Assembly: GCF_026184235.1 (NCBI RefSeq)
Contig: NZ_CP110806.1
Location: 310,001-374,000 of the forward strand
Origin: Cellulomonas sp. S1-8
GTDB taxonomy: Bacteria; Actinomycetota; Actinomycetes; Actinomycetales; Cellulomonadaceae
Reading direction: 5' to 3'
Length of the DNA: 64,000 nucleotides
The position numbers were made by a program, and so were the translations under genes. Numbering within the stretch: position 1 is the stretch's first letter; every line of letters begins with the position of its first letter. Shown in pieces: positions 1 through 8,618 of this stretch. A model generated the notes under the pieces. The model saw only the letters and a list, made by a program, of their open reading frames with translations. It was not told the DNA's origin and ran no database searches.

Positions 1-2
1 TC

Positions 3-464
3 GTCCCCGGTCAGGACCCGCTCGTGGCCCGCACCGCCGCGGCCTGGGGTCGTGCGGTCGGCGCACCGTACCTGCACCTCGCGTACGTCGACCCGGCCCG
101 GTACGTCGTCCAGGAGCGACCCGACGGCTCCGTCGCGCACATGTCGCTGGACCCCGACGGCCTCGACGACGCGTGGCGCGCGACCCGCGAGGAGCTGCGG
201 GGGCAGGCGGCCGAGCAGCTCAGCGGCGAGGGCGTCGTGTGGCGGCTGCACTACCTGGCCGGCCGGCCAGACCGCGCGCTCACGCACCTGGCCCGGGCCG
301 TCGACGCGTCCGCGATCGTCGTCGGCAGCCGGTCCGGGCGCCTGCGGGAGCTGCTGGAGGGCTCGATCGCGCTGCACCTCGCGTACCACCAGCACCGGCC
401 CGTGCTGACGGTGCCGCTGAGCGTCGTCGACTGGAAGGACCCGCGGGCGCCGTGGCAGGGCTGA
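3..464 (+). CDS. Universal stress protein family, 5' end outside window
   Basis: The reading frame is open from the window edge, so the N-terminus is missing and the GTG at 24 is probably internal. The C-terminal part reads VVGSRSGRLRELLEGSIALHLAYHQHRP in two overlapping pieces: the VVGSRSG turn matches the nucleotide-binding loop of UspA domains (usually GxxGHxGxxxxxxGS) and is followed by the usual HxxxPVLTVP strand. These proteins bind ATP or act as cytosolic stress-tolerance factors. The stop overlaps the start of the following fluoride-exporter gene by 13 bases, so the genes are probably co-transcribed. The specific stress is unknown. Confidence 0.8.
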   Translation, partial: VPGQDPLVARTAAAWGRAVGAPYLHLAYVDPARYVVQERPDGSVAHMSLDPDGLDDAWRATREELRGQAAEQLSGEGVVWRLHYLAGRPDRALTHLARAVDASAIVVGSRSGRLRELLEGSIALHLAYHQHRPVLTVPLSVVDWKDPRAPWQG

Positions 465-1048
465 CCCCGCCCGCCGCCCGGCACGTCCCGACCGCCCTGC
501 CCCTGCCCGCCGCGGCGCTGCTGGTCGGCGCGGGCGGCAGCGTCGGCGTGCTGGTGCGGGCGCTCCTCGAGCAGGCGTGGCCGCCCGTGCCCGGTGCGTG
601 GCCGTGGACGACGTTCTGGATCAACGTCACGGGCTCGTTCCTGCTCGGGGCGCTGCTCGGGACGCTGCAGCGGGGCCCCGACGTGGGACGTCGGCGGGCC
701 GTGCGGCTCGGGCTCGGCACCGGGGTGATCGGCGGGTACACGACGTACAGCACGTTCGTGCTGGAGGTCGAGGGGCTGCTCACCGGCGGGCACGTCGTCG
801 CCGGCATCGCGTACGCGCTGGTCAGCGTCGTGCTGGGGGTCGCGGCGGCCGTCGCCGGGACCGTCGTCGCGGGGCGGGTGGCCGAGCGGCTGCGTCCGAC
901 GGCGGACGACGAGCCGGCCGGCGGCGGGGTCCGTGACGGGGCCCGTGACGAGGCCGGCGACGTGACCGGCGGCGTGACCGGCGACGTGACCGGCGGCGCG
1001 GCCGGTGGCGGTGCCGGTGACCCGGACGCCGTCGGGGAGGCGCCGTGA
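452..1048 (+). CDS. crcB: Fluoride exporter FluC/CrcB, first subunit, with repetitive C-terminal tail
   Basis: Small four-helix membrane protein expected to export fluoride as a dual-topology dimer. Family signatures are present: GGSVGVLVRALL near the start, WINVTGSFLLGALLG in helix 2 and the GGYTTYSTFVLE fluoride-pore motif in helix 3. The GTG at 452 is the only start that keeps the first helix complete. At about 198 residues it is longer than usual (about 125) because of a 50-residue hydrophilic tail built on VTGG/DVTGG repeats. It overlaps the next crcB by four bases (GTGA), the arrangement seen where two FluC chains form a heterodimer in actinobacteria. Confidence 0.9.
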   Translation: MAGLTPPAARHVPTALPLPAAALLVGAGGSVGVLVRALLEQAWPPVPGAWPWTTFWINVTGSFLLGALLGTLQRGPDVGRRRAVRLGLGTGVIGGYTTYSTFVLEVEGLLTGGHVVAGIAYALVSVVLGVAAAVAGTVVAGRVAERLRPTADDEPAGGGVRDGARDEAGDVTGGVTGDVTGGAAGGGAGDPDAVGEAP

Positions 1049-1407
1049 TCGTCGTCCTCGCGCTCGCGGGCGGGCTGGGCGCGGCGTCCCGGTTGCTCGT
1101 CGACACGTGGGTCGCACGCCGCTGCCGCGCACCGGTGCCGCTGGGCACGGTCGTCGTCAACGCCACCGCGTGCCTGCTGCTGGGCGCGCTCACCGGGTGG
1201 GCGCTGGCGCACCCCGGCCACGACGGGCTGCGCGCCGTGCTCGGCATCGGGTTCCTGGGTGGCTACTCGACGTTCAGCACCGCGAGCGTCGAGGGGGCGC
1301 GCCTGCTGCTCGGCGGCCGCGGGCCGGCCGCGGTGCTGCACGCCCTGGGGATGCTGCTCGTCTGCGTGGCGGCGGCCGTCCTGGGTCTCGCGCTCACGTC
1401 GCCCTGA
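1045..1407 (+). CDS. crcB: Fluoride exporter FluC/CrcB, second subunit
   Basis: Second FluC chain of 120 residues, normal length for the family. GGLGAASRLLVDTW, VVNATACLLLGALTG and GIGFLGGYSTFSTASVE correspond to the conserved helix 1, 2 and 3 motifs; the GGYSTFST stretch lines the fluoride pathway. It starts on a GTG that shares bases with the stop of the first crcB, so translation is coupled and a heterodimeric exporter is likely. Because the pair follows the stress-protein gene without a gap, no fluoride riboswitch is visible directly upstream. Confidence 0.92.
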   Translation: MIVVLALAGGLGAASRLLVDTWVARRCRAPVPLGTVVVNATACLLLGALTGWALAHPGHDGLRAVLGIGFLGGYSTFSTASVEGARLLLGGRGPAAVLHALGMLLVCVAAAVLGLALTSP

Positions 1408-1458
1408 CGCCTGACGCACTGACGCCCTGACGCCCTGACGCCCTGACGCCCGGACGCC
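1404..1458. repeat. 8-bp tandem repeat at the end of crcB
   Basis: CTGACGCC is repeated four times without error (1419-1450), flanked by degenerate copies on both sides. The array begins on the stop codon of the second crcB and runs to the terminator hairpin. It looks like slippage expansion of the stop region. Confidence 0.85.
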
Positions 1459-1460
1459 GC

Positions 1461-1495
1461 ACGCCGGGCGCGGGGAGGAGTCCCGCGCCCGGCGT
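1461..1495. terminator. Bidirectional hairpin between convergent genes
   Basis: A perfect 14-bp stem (1461-1474 pairing with 1482-1495) encloses the 7-base loop GAGGAGT. No T-tract follows. It lies between the ends of crcB (plus) and the esterase gene (minus), so it can stop transcription from both sides. Confidence 0.85.
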
Positions 1496-1531
1496 GATCC
1501 GGCGGTCGATCAGGTCATGCGGTCGGACGGG

Positions 1532-2875
1532 TCAGGCGGTGCAGGTCGGCGACAGGCTCGTCGGCGGCGCGCCGCTCCCGATGAAGCCGAACGTGGTGGT
1601 CCCGCCGGCCGGCAGGTTGCCGTTCCAGGCGGCGTTGCGGACGACGGCGTTGTCACCCGTCGGTGCGTACACGCCGCTCCACAGCTGGTCGACGCGCGCG
1701 CTGCTCAGCGACCAGGCCACGCTCCAGCCGGTGGTCGGGCTGCCACCGGCACGCACCGTGACCTCACCCTGGTAGCCGCCGGGCCACGCGTTCACCGTCG
1801 TGTACGTCGCGGAGCAGGCGCCCGCCGGCGTCGGGGTGGTGGACGGGGTGGGAGTCGGCGTCGGCGACGGCGTACCGGTCGGGCCGGTCGGCGTGGGGGT
1901 CGGCGTCGGTGTGGGCGTGGGGGTGGGAGTCGGCGTGGGAGTCGGCGTCGGCGTCGGTGTGGGGGTCGGCGTCGGTGTGGGTGTCGGGTTCGTCGACGTC
2001 AGCGCGGAGAAGAACGACCAGATCTCCCCGGGCACGTGGGACTGCTGCTGGTTGCGGTCGCGGGCGTCCCACTGGTGGTCGCTGTCGTTGGCGATCCACA
2101 CGACCGGGAACCCTGCGCGGCAGGTGTAGGTGGTCTTGGTGTGGGTGCCGCTGCCCTGGGCGGGCTCGGGGGCGTTCTGGGCGGTGCAGCCGTTGTTGCG
2201 CAGTGCGCGGTCACGCAGTGCGCGTCCCTGGGAGATGTTCAGGACGGAGTCGGCGATGCCGTGGGACCCGAGGTAGGCGATGGGTGCGGTGCCCCCGGCG
2301 CAGCCGGAGAGCTGGGCGCCGTTCAGGACGGCCACGGCGCGGAACACGTCGGCCCGGGCGCAGGCCAGGGCGTTGCTCATGCCGCCGCCGTAGCTGAACC
2401 CGGTGGCGAAGCGCTGCGTGGTGTCGATGCACAGCGCGGCGTCCAGGGTGCGCAGCAGGTCGTCGATGAACGTCACGTCGCGCCCGTTGGTGTTCGGCCA
2501 GGCGTTGTCGATGCCCTGGGGTGCGACGAAGATCGTGCTGTTGTTCGCCAGCGGCTTCAGGCCGTAGAAGTTCTGGTTCACGACGTCCTGCGACGTGCCG
2601 TGCCACCAGTGCAGGCCCACGACGAGGCGGTACTGCTTGTTGGGGTCGTAGCCCGCGGGCACGTCGAGGCGGTACTGGCGGGACTGCCCGCCGCTCGTCA
2701 GGGTGTGGTTGCCGGTGGTGAGCCGGGGGGACGAGCCGCAGCCGGCGGTGGCCGCGGCGGGCACGGCACCGCCGGGCAGCGCGGACGCGGGTGCGGTGAT
2801 GGTGCCGAGCGCGAGCACCGCGACGGATGCTGCGAGCACCGCCCTCAGGTGTCGTGACGGGTTGCGGAGTCTCAC
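1532..2875 (-). CDS. Secreted CE1-type (acetyl xylan/feruloyl) esterase with CBM2a
   Basis: About 447 residues. A signal peptide (cleavage near SA-LPGG, residue 32) leads into an alpha/beta-hydrolase esterase of the PHB-depolymerase/CE1 type: nucleophile motif GFSYGGG (Ser161), HGIADSV (Asp209) and SDHQW (His267) form the probable triad. A long PT-repeat linker (nucleotides about 1840-1995) connects to a C-terminal CBM2 whose [17 protein letters not shown] and [11 protein letters not shown] motifs are of the cellulose-binding CBM2a kind. It should remove acetyl or feruloyl groups from xylan outside the cell. The GTG at 2875 is chosen because GGAGGAA lies five bases upstream. The core is almost identical to that of the esterase at 7299-8570, which carries a different CBM. 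Substrate is inferred from the neighbours. Confidence 0.85.
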   Translation of the reverse strand: MRLRNPSRHLRAVLAASVAVLALGTITAPASALPGGAVPAAATAGCGSSPRLTTGNHTLTSGGQSRQYRLDVPAGYDPNKQYRLVVGLHWWHGTSQDVVNQNFYGLKPLANNSTIFVAPQGIDNAWPNTNGRDVTFIDDLLRTLDAALCIDTTQRFATGFSYGGGMSNALACARADVFRAVAVLNGAQLSGCAGGTAPIAYLGSHGIADSVLNISQGRALRDRALRNNGCTAQNAPEPAQGSGTHTKTTYTCRAGFPVVWIANDSDHQWDARDRNQQQSHVPGEIWSFFSALTSTNPTPTPTPTPTPTPTPTPTPTPTPTPTPTPTPTPTGPTGTPSPTPTPTPSTTPTPAGACSATYTTVNAWPGGYQGEVTVRAGGSPTTGWSVAWSLSSARVDQLWSGVYAPTGDNAVVRNAAWNGNLPAGGTTTFGFIGSGAPPTSLSPTCTA

Positions 2876-2991
2876 GGTGGTTCCTCCCTGCCGGGGCGCC
2901 CCGGCAGCGGTGCCAGGGACGTGGTCCGCCGTGAGCGCGCGCAGCGGCACTCCCGGCTGGGGCGAATGTAGCGATACACCACCCCTGGTCA

Positions 2992-3639
2992 TCAGGTAGC
3001 GAAACGCTTCGCCTGGACCTCGTCCGTGGTGGGCTCGGCGCCCCGCGACCACACCAGGGCGTACCGCCACAGCGGCAGCCGGCGCCACCGGACGCCCGGC
3101 AGCACCTCGCGCGCGGCCGCACGCACCTCGGTGTACGTGTGGGGCCGCTGCCACGACGTCGGGGCGGTGTGCTCCCAGTAGTTCCGGGTGCGGCTCAGCA
3201 CCTGGTGCTGCACGACGCCCGCCACCTCCCAGGGGATGTCCCGCGGCCCGGTCGAGCGCGCCAGCCCGATGACGACGAGCGTGCCGCCGGGAGCGGTGAG
3301 GTCGGCCAGCCGGCGCAGGCCCTCGGCGGTGTCGGGCAGGTGGTGCAGCGTGGCGATCGACGCGACCACGTCGAACGACGCGGGCGCGAACGGCGCTGCC
3401 ATGACGTCACCGCGCACCCATGCGACGTGGGGGTCGTTCTCCTGGGCACGGGTCAGGACGTCCGCGTCGACGTCGATGCCGACGACGTGCGGGACGCGTC
3501 GGCGCAGGTCGGCGGCGAGAAGCCCGTCGCCCGTGCCGACGTCGAGCGCGGTGCGCGCGTGCGACGGGACCGCCGCGAGCACGAGCGGGTGGTAGTGCAG
3601 GTTGTGGTTCCACCGGGGAGCGGTGCCGGGGGCGCTCAT
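2992..3639 (-). CDS. Class I SAM-dependent methyltransferase
   Basis: A 215-residue soluble protein with the SAM-binding motif [12 protein letters not shown], acidic motif II VVGIDVD, and the post-I region [15 protein letters not shown] typical of the UbiE/COQ5-like Methyltransf_11/25 fold. The substrate cannot be read from the sequence. The ATG at 3639 overlaps the stop of the upstream acetyltransferase by four bases (ATGA), so the two are translated as an operon. Its last codons contain the AAACG operator thought to control the following esterase. Housekeeping or resistance function is unknown. Confidence 0.8.
   Translation of the reverse strand: MSAPGTAPRWNHNLHYHPLVLAAVPSHARTALDVGTGDGLLAADLRRRVPHVVGIDVDADVLTRAQENDPHVAWVRGDVMAAPFAPASFDVVASIATLHHLPDTAEGLRRLADLTAPGGTLVVIGLARSTGPRDIPWEVAGVVQHQVLSRTRNYWEHTAPTSWQRPHTYTEVRAAAREVLPGVRWRRLPLWRYALVWSRGAEPTTDEVQAKRFAT
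2999..3012. promoter_or_regulatory. LacI-type operator candidate, GCGAAACGCTTCGC
   Basis: Near-palindrome with arms GCGAA/TTCGC, about 125 bases upstream of the esterase start. It overlaps the last codons of the methyltransferase gene. The same core recurs before the GH5 glucanase and before the calcium-repeat protein. Confidence 0.55.
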
Positions 3640-4100
3640 CGGGCTGCGCCGACGGGCGGGCGGCCCGGTGCGTACGCCATGAACGCGGTCTTGGTCTGCG
3701 AGGTCAGACCGCACTCCCGGTAGAAGGCGTGCACGTCGGCGCCGGTGGCCGACGTCTGGAGCATCACCTTGTAGCAGCCGGCGTCCCACGCGAGCTGCAT
3801 CACCTGGGCCATCAGCCGGCGACCGACGCCGCGCCGCTGCACGGAGGCGTCGACGGCGACGTTCTCGACGACCGCCCAGGGCCGGCCTTCGCGCGTGAGG
3901 TTGGGCACGACGACGAGGCAGGCGGTCGCGACGACGGCACCGTCGTCCTCGAGGACCAGGATGTCCGTGCCGGGCGTGTCGATGGTGCGCTGCAGGATCC
4001 GGCGCCCCTCGTCCACCGGGACGGGGGGTTCGTCCGGGTGCAGGACGCCGTAGAGGCGCTGGACGTCGGGCAGGTCGTCGAGCTCAGCGGCACGCAGCAC
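3636..4100 (-). CDS. GNAT family N-acetyltransferase
   Basis: A 154-residue single-domain acetyltransferase. The acetyl-CoA pyrophosphate-binding motif A reads ENVAVDASVQRRGVGRRLM (RRGVGR), followed by the motif B segment AFYRECGL. Start is GTG at 4100. It is the first gene of a two-gene unit with the methyltransferase, coupled by an ATGA overlap. The acceptor substrate is not recognisable; small amines or antibiotics are possible for this family. Confidence 0.85.
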   Translation of the reverse strand: MLRAAELDDLPDVQRLYGVLHPDEPPVPVDEGRRILQRTIDTPGTDILVLEDDGAVVATACLVVVPNLTREGRPWAVVENVAVDASVQRRGVGRRLMAQVMQLAWDAGCYKVMLQTSATGADVHAFYRECGLTSQTKTAFMAYAPGRPPVGAAR

Positions 4101-4139
4101 CCCCAGAACCTACCGACCCCACCCGCGAGAAGCCCGCGC

Positions 4140-4193
4140 GAACCACGACTTGGGTGGCTCATAGGGGCTCTTGAGCCGCCCAAGTCGTGGTTC
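4140..4193 (-). terminator. Long-stem hairpin downstream of the PaiB-like gene
   Basis: A 21-bp stem with one mismatch (4140-4160 with 4173-4193) and a 12-base loop, with no T-tract. It sits about 30 bases after the stop of the FMN-binding protein and 40 bases before the GNAT start. Confidence 0.75.
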
Positions 4194-4223
4194 GACGGGG
4201 GCTCAGGCGGGGTAGGGGACCGG

Positions 4224-4853
4224 TCAGGCGCGGGGGCCGGTGCGGTGCATCGCGTGGGCGACCGCCGCGGCCTGGGGGTCGCCCTCGGCCGTCAGGCCCG
4301 CGACCACGCCCGCGTGGTCCGGTGCCGAGCGGTTCTGGCTGAGCTTGGCCTTGGCCTCGACGCGCTCGACGAGCACCTCGATGCCGACGACGGCCCGCAG
4401 CTGCTTCTCGACGAACCCCGCGGGTGCGTCGGTGACGTGCCAGCGGTCGGCGCGGCCGGACTCGTGCTGGTCCGTGAGCAGGGTGACCGCCTCGTGCAAC
4501 CACGCGGCGTCGGTGCGCACGCGCGCGCGGCCCGTGAGGTGCACGGCGGAGTAGTTCCACGTCGGCACCATGCGGCCGTGCTCGGCCTTGCTCGGGTACC
4601 AGGACGCCGACACGTACGCCTGCGGCCCGGTCACGACGGCCAGCACCGGCGCGTCGTCGCCGATGGTCCGCCACTGCGGGTTGGCGCGGGCCATGTGCAG
4701 GACGAGGCGGTCCCCGTCCCACACGACGGGGAGCAGGGTCGACGTGGGGTAGCCGTCGGTGCCGACGGTCACCAGCTCGGCTGAGCCGGCGGCCGCGACG
4801 AGCGCGCGGATCTCGGAGTCGTCGTCGAGGGCGTTGAAGACGGGGACGTACAC
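4224..4853 (-). CDS. FMN-binding PaiB-like protein
   Basis: A 209-residue protein starting MYVPVFNALDD, the hallmark N-terminus of the PaiB/FMN-binding negative transcriptional regulator family. The split-barrel flavin-binding core continues with LPVVWDGDRLVLHMARANPQW and WYPSKAEHGRMVPTWNYSAVH. Bacillus PaiB affects sporulation and protease genes; in actinobacteria the role is generally unproven and an FMN-dependent enzymatic role is also possible. Starts with GTG at 4853 and stands alone between two hairpins. Confidence 0.85.
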   Translation of the reverse strand: MYVPVFNALDDDSEIRALVAAAGSAELVTVGTDGYPTSTLLPVVWDGDRLVLHMARANPQWRTIGDDAPVLAVVTGPQAYVSASWYPSKAEHGRMVPTWNYSAVHLTGRARVRTDAAWLHEAVTLLTDQHESGRADRWHVTDAPAGFVEKQLRAVVGIEVLVERVEAKAKLSQNRSAPDHAGVVAGLTAEGDPQAAAVAHAMHRTGPRA

Positions 4854-4903
4854 CCGCCGAGCGTAGCGGGGGCTGCGTCGACCGGGCCGGGCGTCGTGAA
4901 CGG

Positions 4904-4945
4904 CTCGGGGCCGTCCGCCGGAGTGCTCCGGCGGACGGCCCCGAG
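4904..4945 (-). terminator. Perfect 20-bp hairpin after the GH11-CE4 xylanase
   Basis: Bases 4904-4923 pair without error with 4926-4945. It lies 15 bases beyond the stop of the bifunctional xylanase gene, with no T-tract. Confidence 0.9.
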
Positions 4946-4959
4946 GGTCCTGCGGTGGG

Positions 4960-7005
4960 TCAGCGTGCGGTGCAGCTGGCCGACGGGACGGCGCTGTTGC
5001 CGCCGGAGTAGAACGTCACGCCGAAGCTGTTGTTGCCGGCCGACGTCAGGGTGTTGCCGGAGCGGGTGGCGTTCCAGGAGCTCTGGATCGACTGGCCCGA
5101 GCCCGGGTTGACGGTGACCGACCAGCTCGAGGCGCCGGACACGGTGTAGGTGACGTTGAAGCGGTCGCCCCACGACTCGGCCTTGGTGCCGGTGACGGTG
5201 CACGCGCCGGTGCTGCCGCCGCCGGTGTTGCCACCGCCGGTGCTGCCCCCGCCGGTGTTGCCGCCGCCGGTGCTGCTGCCGGTCGGGGCGACCGCGCGGC
5301 CGGTGGACGGCGAGATGTGGCCCGTGCACAGGTTGCGCGACTGCAGGTCCTGCAGGATGCCGGGCAGGGCCTGGATCGTGTTGGTCGGCCAGTCGTGCAT
5401 GAGGATGACCTGGCCGTTCGTCAGACGCTGCGCGGCCGAGCGGATCTGCTGCGCCGAGACGTTGTTGTAGTCCTGCGAGTCGACGTCCCACGTGACCACG
5501 CGCAGGCCGAGACCCGACGCGACCGAGTTCACGGTGTTGTTGACCTCGCCGTACGGCGGACGGAAGATCTGGGGCGTCACGCCGGCAGTGTTCTGGATCG
5601 CCGTCTGGGTGCGCGAGAGCTGCGACTGCACGTCGCTCTGGCTCTGCTGGATCAGGTGCGGGTGGTCCCAGCTGTGGTTGCCGATCTGCAGGCCGGCGTT
5701 CTTGTAGGCCTGCATGAGCGAGGCGTTGTTCTGCGCGTTGGAGCCGGTCGGGAAGACGGTGGCCGTCGCGTTGCCGGCCCGCAGGGCGCTGATGAGCTGG
5801 TTCGTCGTGGCGGCCGTGGGGCCGTCGTCGAACGTCAGGGCCACGTAGCCGCCGGTGCAGCTCTGCGTCGCGCCGCCGCCGGTGTTGCCGCCGCCCGTGT
5901 TGCCGCCGCCGGTGTTCCCGCCGCCCGTGTTGCCGCCGCCCGTGTTGCCTCCGCCGGTGCTGCCGCCCGCGGCCGTGCACGAGGCGGACGGCGTGGCGCT
6001 GTTGCCGCCGGAGTAGTACGTCACGCCGAAGGTCTGGTTGCCGGCCGACGTGAAGGTGTTGCCCGAGCGGGTCGCGTTCCAGGAGTTCTGGATCGACTGG
6101 CCCGATCCCGGGTTGACCGTCACCGACCAGCTGGTGGCGCCGGAGACGGTGTAGCTGACGTTGAAGCGGTCACCCCACGACTCTCCCGCGACGGGTGTCG
6201 CGGTGACGGTGCAGCCGTTCGAGGTCCCGCCACCGGTGTTCCCGCCGCCGGTGTTCCCGCCACCCGTGTTCCCGCCACCGGTGTTCCCGCCGCCGCCGCC
6301 CGCACCCTCGGACACCGTGATGTTCGAGTTGCCGGAGGACTGGTAGCCCTCGGTCGCCATGATCATGTAGTTGTGGTTGCCCAGCTGCATGCCCTTGGAC
6401 GCCCAGGCGGAGAAGTGGTTGCCGGCGGTGATGGTGCCGCCGACGCGCTTGGACTGGCGGACCGACCAGAACTGCTTGAACGTCGAGCTGTTGCCCTCGA
6501 TGGAGGGGGCGTTGACGCGGGTGGTCTCGTAGATGTCGTAGGTGCCGCCGTCGGTGGTGACGGTGCCCTTGTGGGTGCCGGTGGGCCGGTAGGTGCCCCA
6601 GGAGTCGACGATGTAGTACTCGATCAGCGGGCCGTTGGTCCACCCGTACAGGGTGAGGTAGGCGTTGCCCGAGGGGTTGAACTGGCCGGAGTAGTTCACG
6701 ACCTTGCCGCTGTCGCCCTTGGACCAGCCCTTGCCGATGACGAAGTTGCCGGTGTTCGACCAGTTCGTCGTGTAGGCGCCGCCGCCGTTCATGTTGGAGG
6801 AGACGGTGCCCTGGCTGTCGGTCCAGAACGAGTACCACAGGCCGTCGGTGCCGGTCTGGTTGGTCGTGATCGTCGCCGCGACGGCGGGCGCGGCGGCTGC
6901 GACGCCGCCCACGGCCAACGTGGCAGCGGCGACCGTGCCCAGGAGGGCGCGCAGGGTGCGCTGCCCCCGCCTGGCCGGTCGGGCTGTGTCGAGGATGTCG
7001 AGCAT
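4960..7005 (-). CDS. Bifunctional secreted xylanase/acetyl xylan esterase: GH11-CBM2b-CE4-CBM2b
   Basis: 681 residues. Signal peptide to about Ala43; GH11 endo-beta-1,4-xylanase (45-232) with nucleophile Glu129 in [12 protein letters not shown] and acid/base Glu219 in [13 protein letters not shown]2 (264-343); NTGGG linker; CE4 NodB-type deacetylase (383-560) with metal-binding TFDDGP (Asp394), HSWDH (His444, His448), RPPYG and LMHDW; second CBM2 (601-681). Both CBM2s have the [14 protein letters not shown] pattern of xylan-binding CBM2b. This is the domain order of Cellulomonas fimi Xyn11A. ATG at 7005 is preceded by AAAGGAG. It cuts and deacetylates xylan in one molecule. Its catalytic half is nearly identical to the xylanase at 11297-12307. 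Confidence 0.95.
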   Translation of the reverse strand: MLDILDTARPARRGQRTLRALLGTVAAATLAVGGVAAAAPAVAATITTNQTGTDGLWYSFWTDSQGTVSSNMNGGGAYTTNWSNTGNFVIGKGWSKGDSGKVVNYSGQFNPSGNAYLTLYGWTNGPLIEYYIVDSWGTYRPTGTHKGTVTTDGGTYDIYETTRVNAPSIEGNSSTFKQFWSVRQSKRVGGTITAGNHFSAWASKGMQLGNHNYMIMATEGYQSSGNSNITVSEGAGGGGGNTGGGNTGGGNTGGGNTGGGTSNGCTVTATPVAGESWGDRFNVSYTVSGATSWSVTVNPGSGQSIQNSWNATRSGNTFTSAGNQTFGVTYYSGGNSATPSASCTAAGGSTGGGNTGGGNTGGGNTGGGNTGGGNTGGGATQSCTGGYVALTFDDGPTAATTNQLISALRAGNATATVFPTGSNAQNNASLMQAYKNAGLQIGNHSWDHPHLIQQSQSDVQSQLSRTQTAIQNTAGVTPQIFRPPYGEVNNTVNSVASGLGLRVVTWDVDSQDYNNVSAQQIRSAAQRLTNGQVILMHDWPTNTIQALPGILQDLQSRNLCTGHISPSTGRAVAPTGSSTGGGNTGGGSTGGGNTGGGSTGACTVTGTKAESWGDRFNVTYTVSGASSWSVTVNPGSGQSIQSSWNATRSGNTLTSAGNNSFGVTFYSGGNSAVPSASCTAR

Positions 7006-7170
7006 CGCGGAGCTCCTTTGTGCGGCAGATCTGTGGACCGGAGGGGAGCGGGCGGGGCGGGGGCGCTCACCGGCTCGTGCCCGGTGCCGCGGACGCAGGT
7101 GCGCGTCGTGCGGTCCGGGCGTTGCCAGTCTGGCCGGGGCGAATCCGCAGGTGAACGGCCCGAGCGACGT

Positions 7171-7185
7171 GCAAATCGTTTACGC
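7171..7185. promoter_or_regulatory. Operator candidate GCAAATCGTTTACGC
   Basis: Read on the minus strand it contains TAAACGATTTG, a member of the AAACG dyad set found before the secreted enzymes. It is about 170 bases upstream of the bifunctional xylanase start. Confidence 0.45.
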
Positions 7186-7227
7186 AGCGTCGGTGCACCC
7201 GCGGGGGTGGACGTCGGGAGGACGCGG

Positions 7228-7274
7228 CGACGCCCGCCGCCCGTGCCGGGGGTCCGGCCGGGAGGCGGGCGTCG
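7228..7274 (-). terminator. Hairpin after the second esterase
   Basis: An 11-bp perfect stem (7228-7238 with 7264-7274) with a 25-base loop, 25 bases past the stop of the esterase gene at 7299. Confidence 0.7.
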
Positions 7275-7298
7275 TGGACGCATCGCTCGTCGTGGTCG

Positions 7299-8570
7299 TC
7301 AGGAGCAGACGCCCCAGGGGATCCAGTTGATGTTCTGCGAGCCCTTGTAGTACGTCACGCCGAAGCTGTTCGTGCCGCTCTGGCGGAACGTGTTGCCGGT
7401 ACGGGTGGCGCCCCAGGAGTTCTGGATCGACTGTCCCGAGTTCGGGTAGACCGTCACGGTCCAGCTCGACCGGCCGGAGACCGTGTAGGTGACGTTGAAG
7501 CGGTCGCCCCACTCCTGGCCGCGGGCCCAGCTGACGGTGCAACCGCCCGGGTTGGGAGTGGGTGTCGCGGACGGCGTGGGCGTCGGCGTGGCTGTCACGG
7601 ACGGCGTCGGGGTGGGTGTGACCGACGGGGTGGGCGTCGGCGTGGGAGTCACGGACGGCGTGGGCGTCGGGGTGGGCGTCGTCGACGTCAGCGCGGAGAA
7701 GAACGACCAGATCTCCCCGGGCACGTGGGACTGCTGCTGGTTGCGGTCGCGGGCGTCCCACTGGTGGTCGCTGTCGTTGGCGATCCACACGACCGGGAAC
7801 CCTGCGCGGCAGGAGTAGGTGGTCTTGGTGTGGGTGCCGCTGCCCTGTCCGGGCTCGGGGGCGTTCTGGGCGGTGCAGCCGTTGTTGCGCAGTGCGCGGT
7901 CGCGCAGGGCGCGTCCCTGGGAGATGTTCAGGACGGAGTCGGCGATGCCGTGGGACCCGAGGTAGGCGATGGGGGCGGTGCCCCCGGCGCAGCCGGAGAG
8001 CTGGGCGCCGTTCAGGACGGCCACGGCGCGGAACACGTCGGCCCGCGCGCAGGCCAGGGCGTTGCTCATGCCGCCGCCGTAGCTGAACCCGGTGGCGAAG
8101 CGCTGCGTGGTGTCGATGCACAGCGCGGCGTCCAGGGTGCGCAGCAGGTCGTCGATGAACGTCACGTCGCGCCCGTTGGTGTTCGGCCACCCGTTGTCGA
8201 TGCCCTGCGGTGCGACGAAGATCGTGCTGTTGTTCGCCAGCGGCTTCAGGCCGTAGAAGTTCTGGTTGACCACGTCCTGGGACGTGCCGTTCAGCCAGTG
8301 CAGGCCGACCACGAGGCGGTACTGCCGGTTCGGGTCGTAGCCCGCGGGCACGTCGAGCCGGTACTGGCGGGACTGCCCGCCGCTGGTGAGGGTGTGGTTG
8401 CCGGTGCTCAGAGCCGCGGCCCTGCCGCACCCGGCAGTCGGGGCGGCCGCGATCGGGCCGCCGGGCAGCGCGGTCGCGGGCAGGGCGGCGGCGAGGCCGC
8501 TCACGGCGAGCGCAGCGGTCGCAACCAGCGCTCCCCAGCGGCGTCGGGTGGTGGGTCTGAGATGAGGCAC
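7299..8570 (-). CDS. Secreted CE1-type (acetyl xylan/feruloyl) esterase with CBM2b
   Basis: About 423 residues. Signal peptide (cleavage near TA-LPGG), then the same esterase core as the gene at 1532-2875: GFSYGGG (Ser163), HGIADSV (Asp211), SDHQW (His269). The linker mixes PT with SVTPTP repeats. The C-terminal module ([33 protein letters not shown]) is of the CBM2b type, unlike the CBM2a of its paralogue, so the two enzymes probably present one activity on xylan and on cellulose surfaces. Start GTG at 8570 has AAGGAG eight to ten bases upstream. It has its own operator candidate and terminator. Confidence 0.87.
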   Translation of the reverse strand: MPHLRPTTRRRWGALVATAALAVSGLAAALPATALPGGPIAAAPTAGCGRAAALSTGNHTLTSGGQSRQYRLDVPAGYDPNRQYRLVVGLHWLNGTSQDVVNQNFYGLKPLANNSTIFVAPQGIDNGWPNTNGRDVTFIDDLLRTLDAALCIDTTQRFATGFSYGGGMSNALACARADVFRAVAVLNGAQLSGCAGGTAPIAYLGSHGIADSVLNISQGRALRDRALRNNGCTAQNAPEPGQGSGTHTKTTYSCRAGFPVVWIANDSDHQWDARDRNQQQSHVPGEIWSFFSALTSTTPTPTPTPSVTPTPTPTPSVTPTPTPSVTATPTPTPSATPTPNPGGCTVSWARGQEWGDRFNVTYTVSGRSSWTVTVYPNSGQSIQNSWGATRTGNTFRQSGTNSFGVTYYKGSQNINWIPWGVCS

Positions 8571-8618
8571 GATCTCTCCTTGCTGTCGGGCGGACCGGCG
8601 TTCTCGCCGGTCGAGCCG

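Noticed and set aside
1..451. Fluoride riboswitch before crcB
   Set aside because: The crcB start lies inside the end of the stress-protein gene, and no crcB-motif pseudoknot was visible in this window.
1840..1995. Short regular repeat resembling a CRISPR or minisatellite
   Set aside because: It encodes the PT linker of the esterase in frame. There are no unique spacers.
4140..4193. Riboswitch or small RNA before the GNAT gene
   Set aside because: It is a simple long hairpin right after the PaiB-like gene with no further conserved structure; a terminator explains it.
5215..6300. 15-bp periodic repeats at 5215-5275, 5869-5965 and 6228-6300
   Set aside because: They code for NTGGG linkers between modules and keep the frame; not a mobile element or array.
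5317..7350. Long plus-strand frame of 677 codons antisense to the bifunctional xylanase
   Set aside because: It is rich in Arg, Gly, Val and Ala with no known motif, and runs opposite a gene with complete GH11 and CE4 signatures. In DNA this GC-rich the complementary frame often lacks stops.
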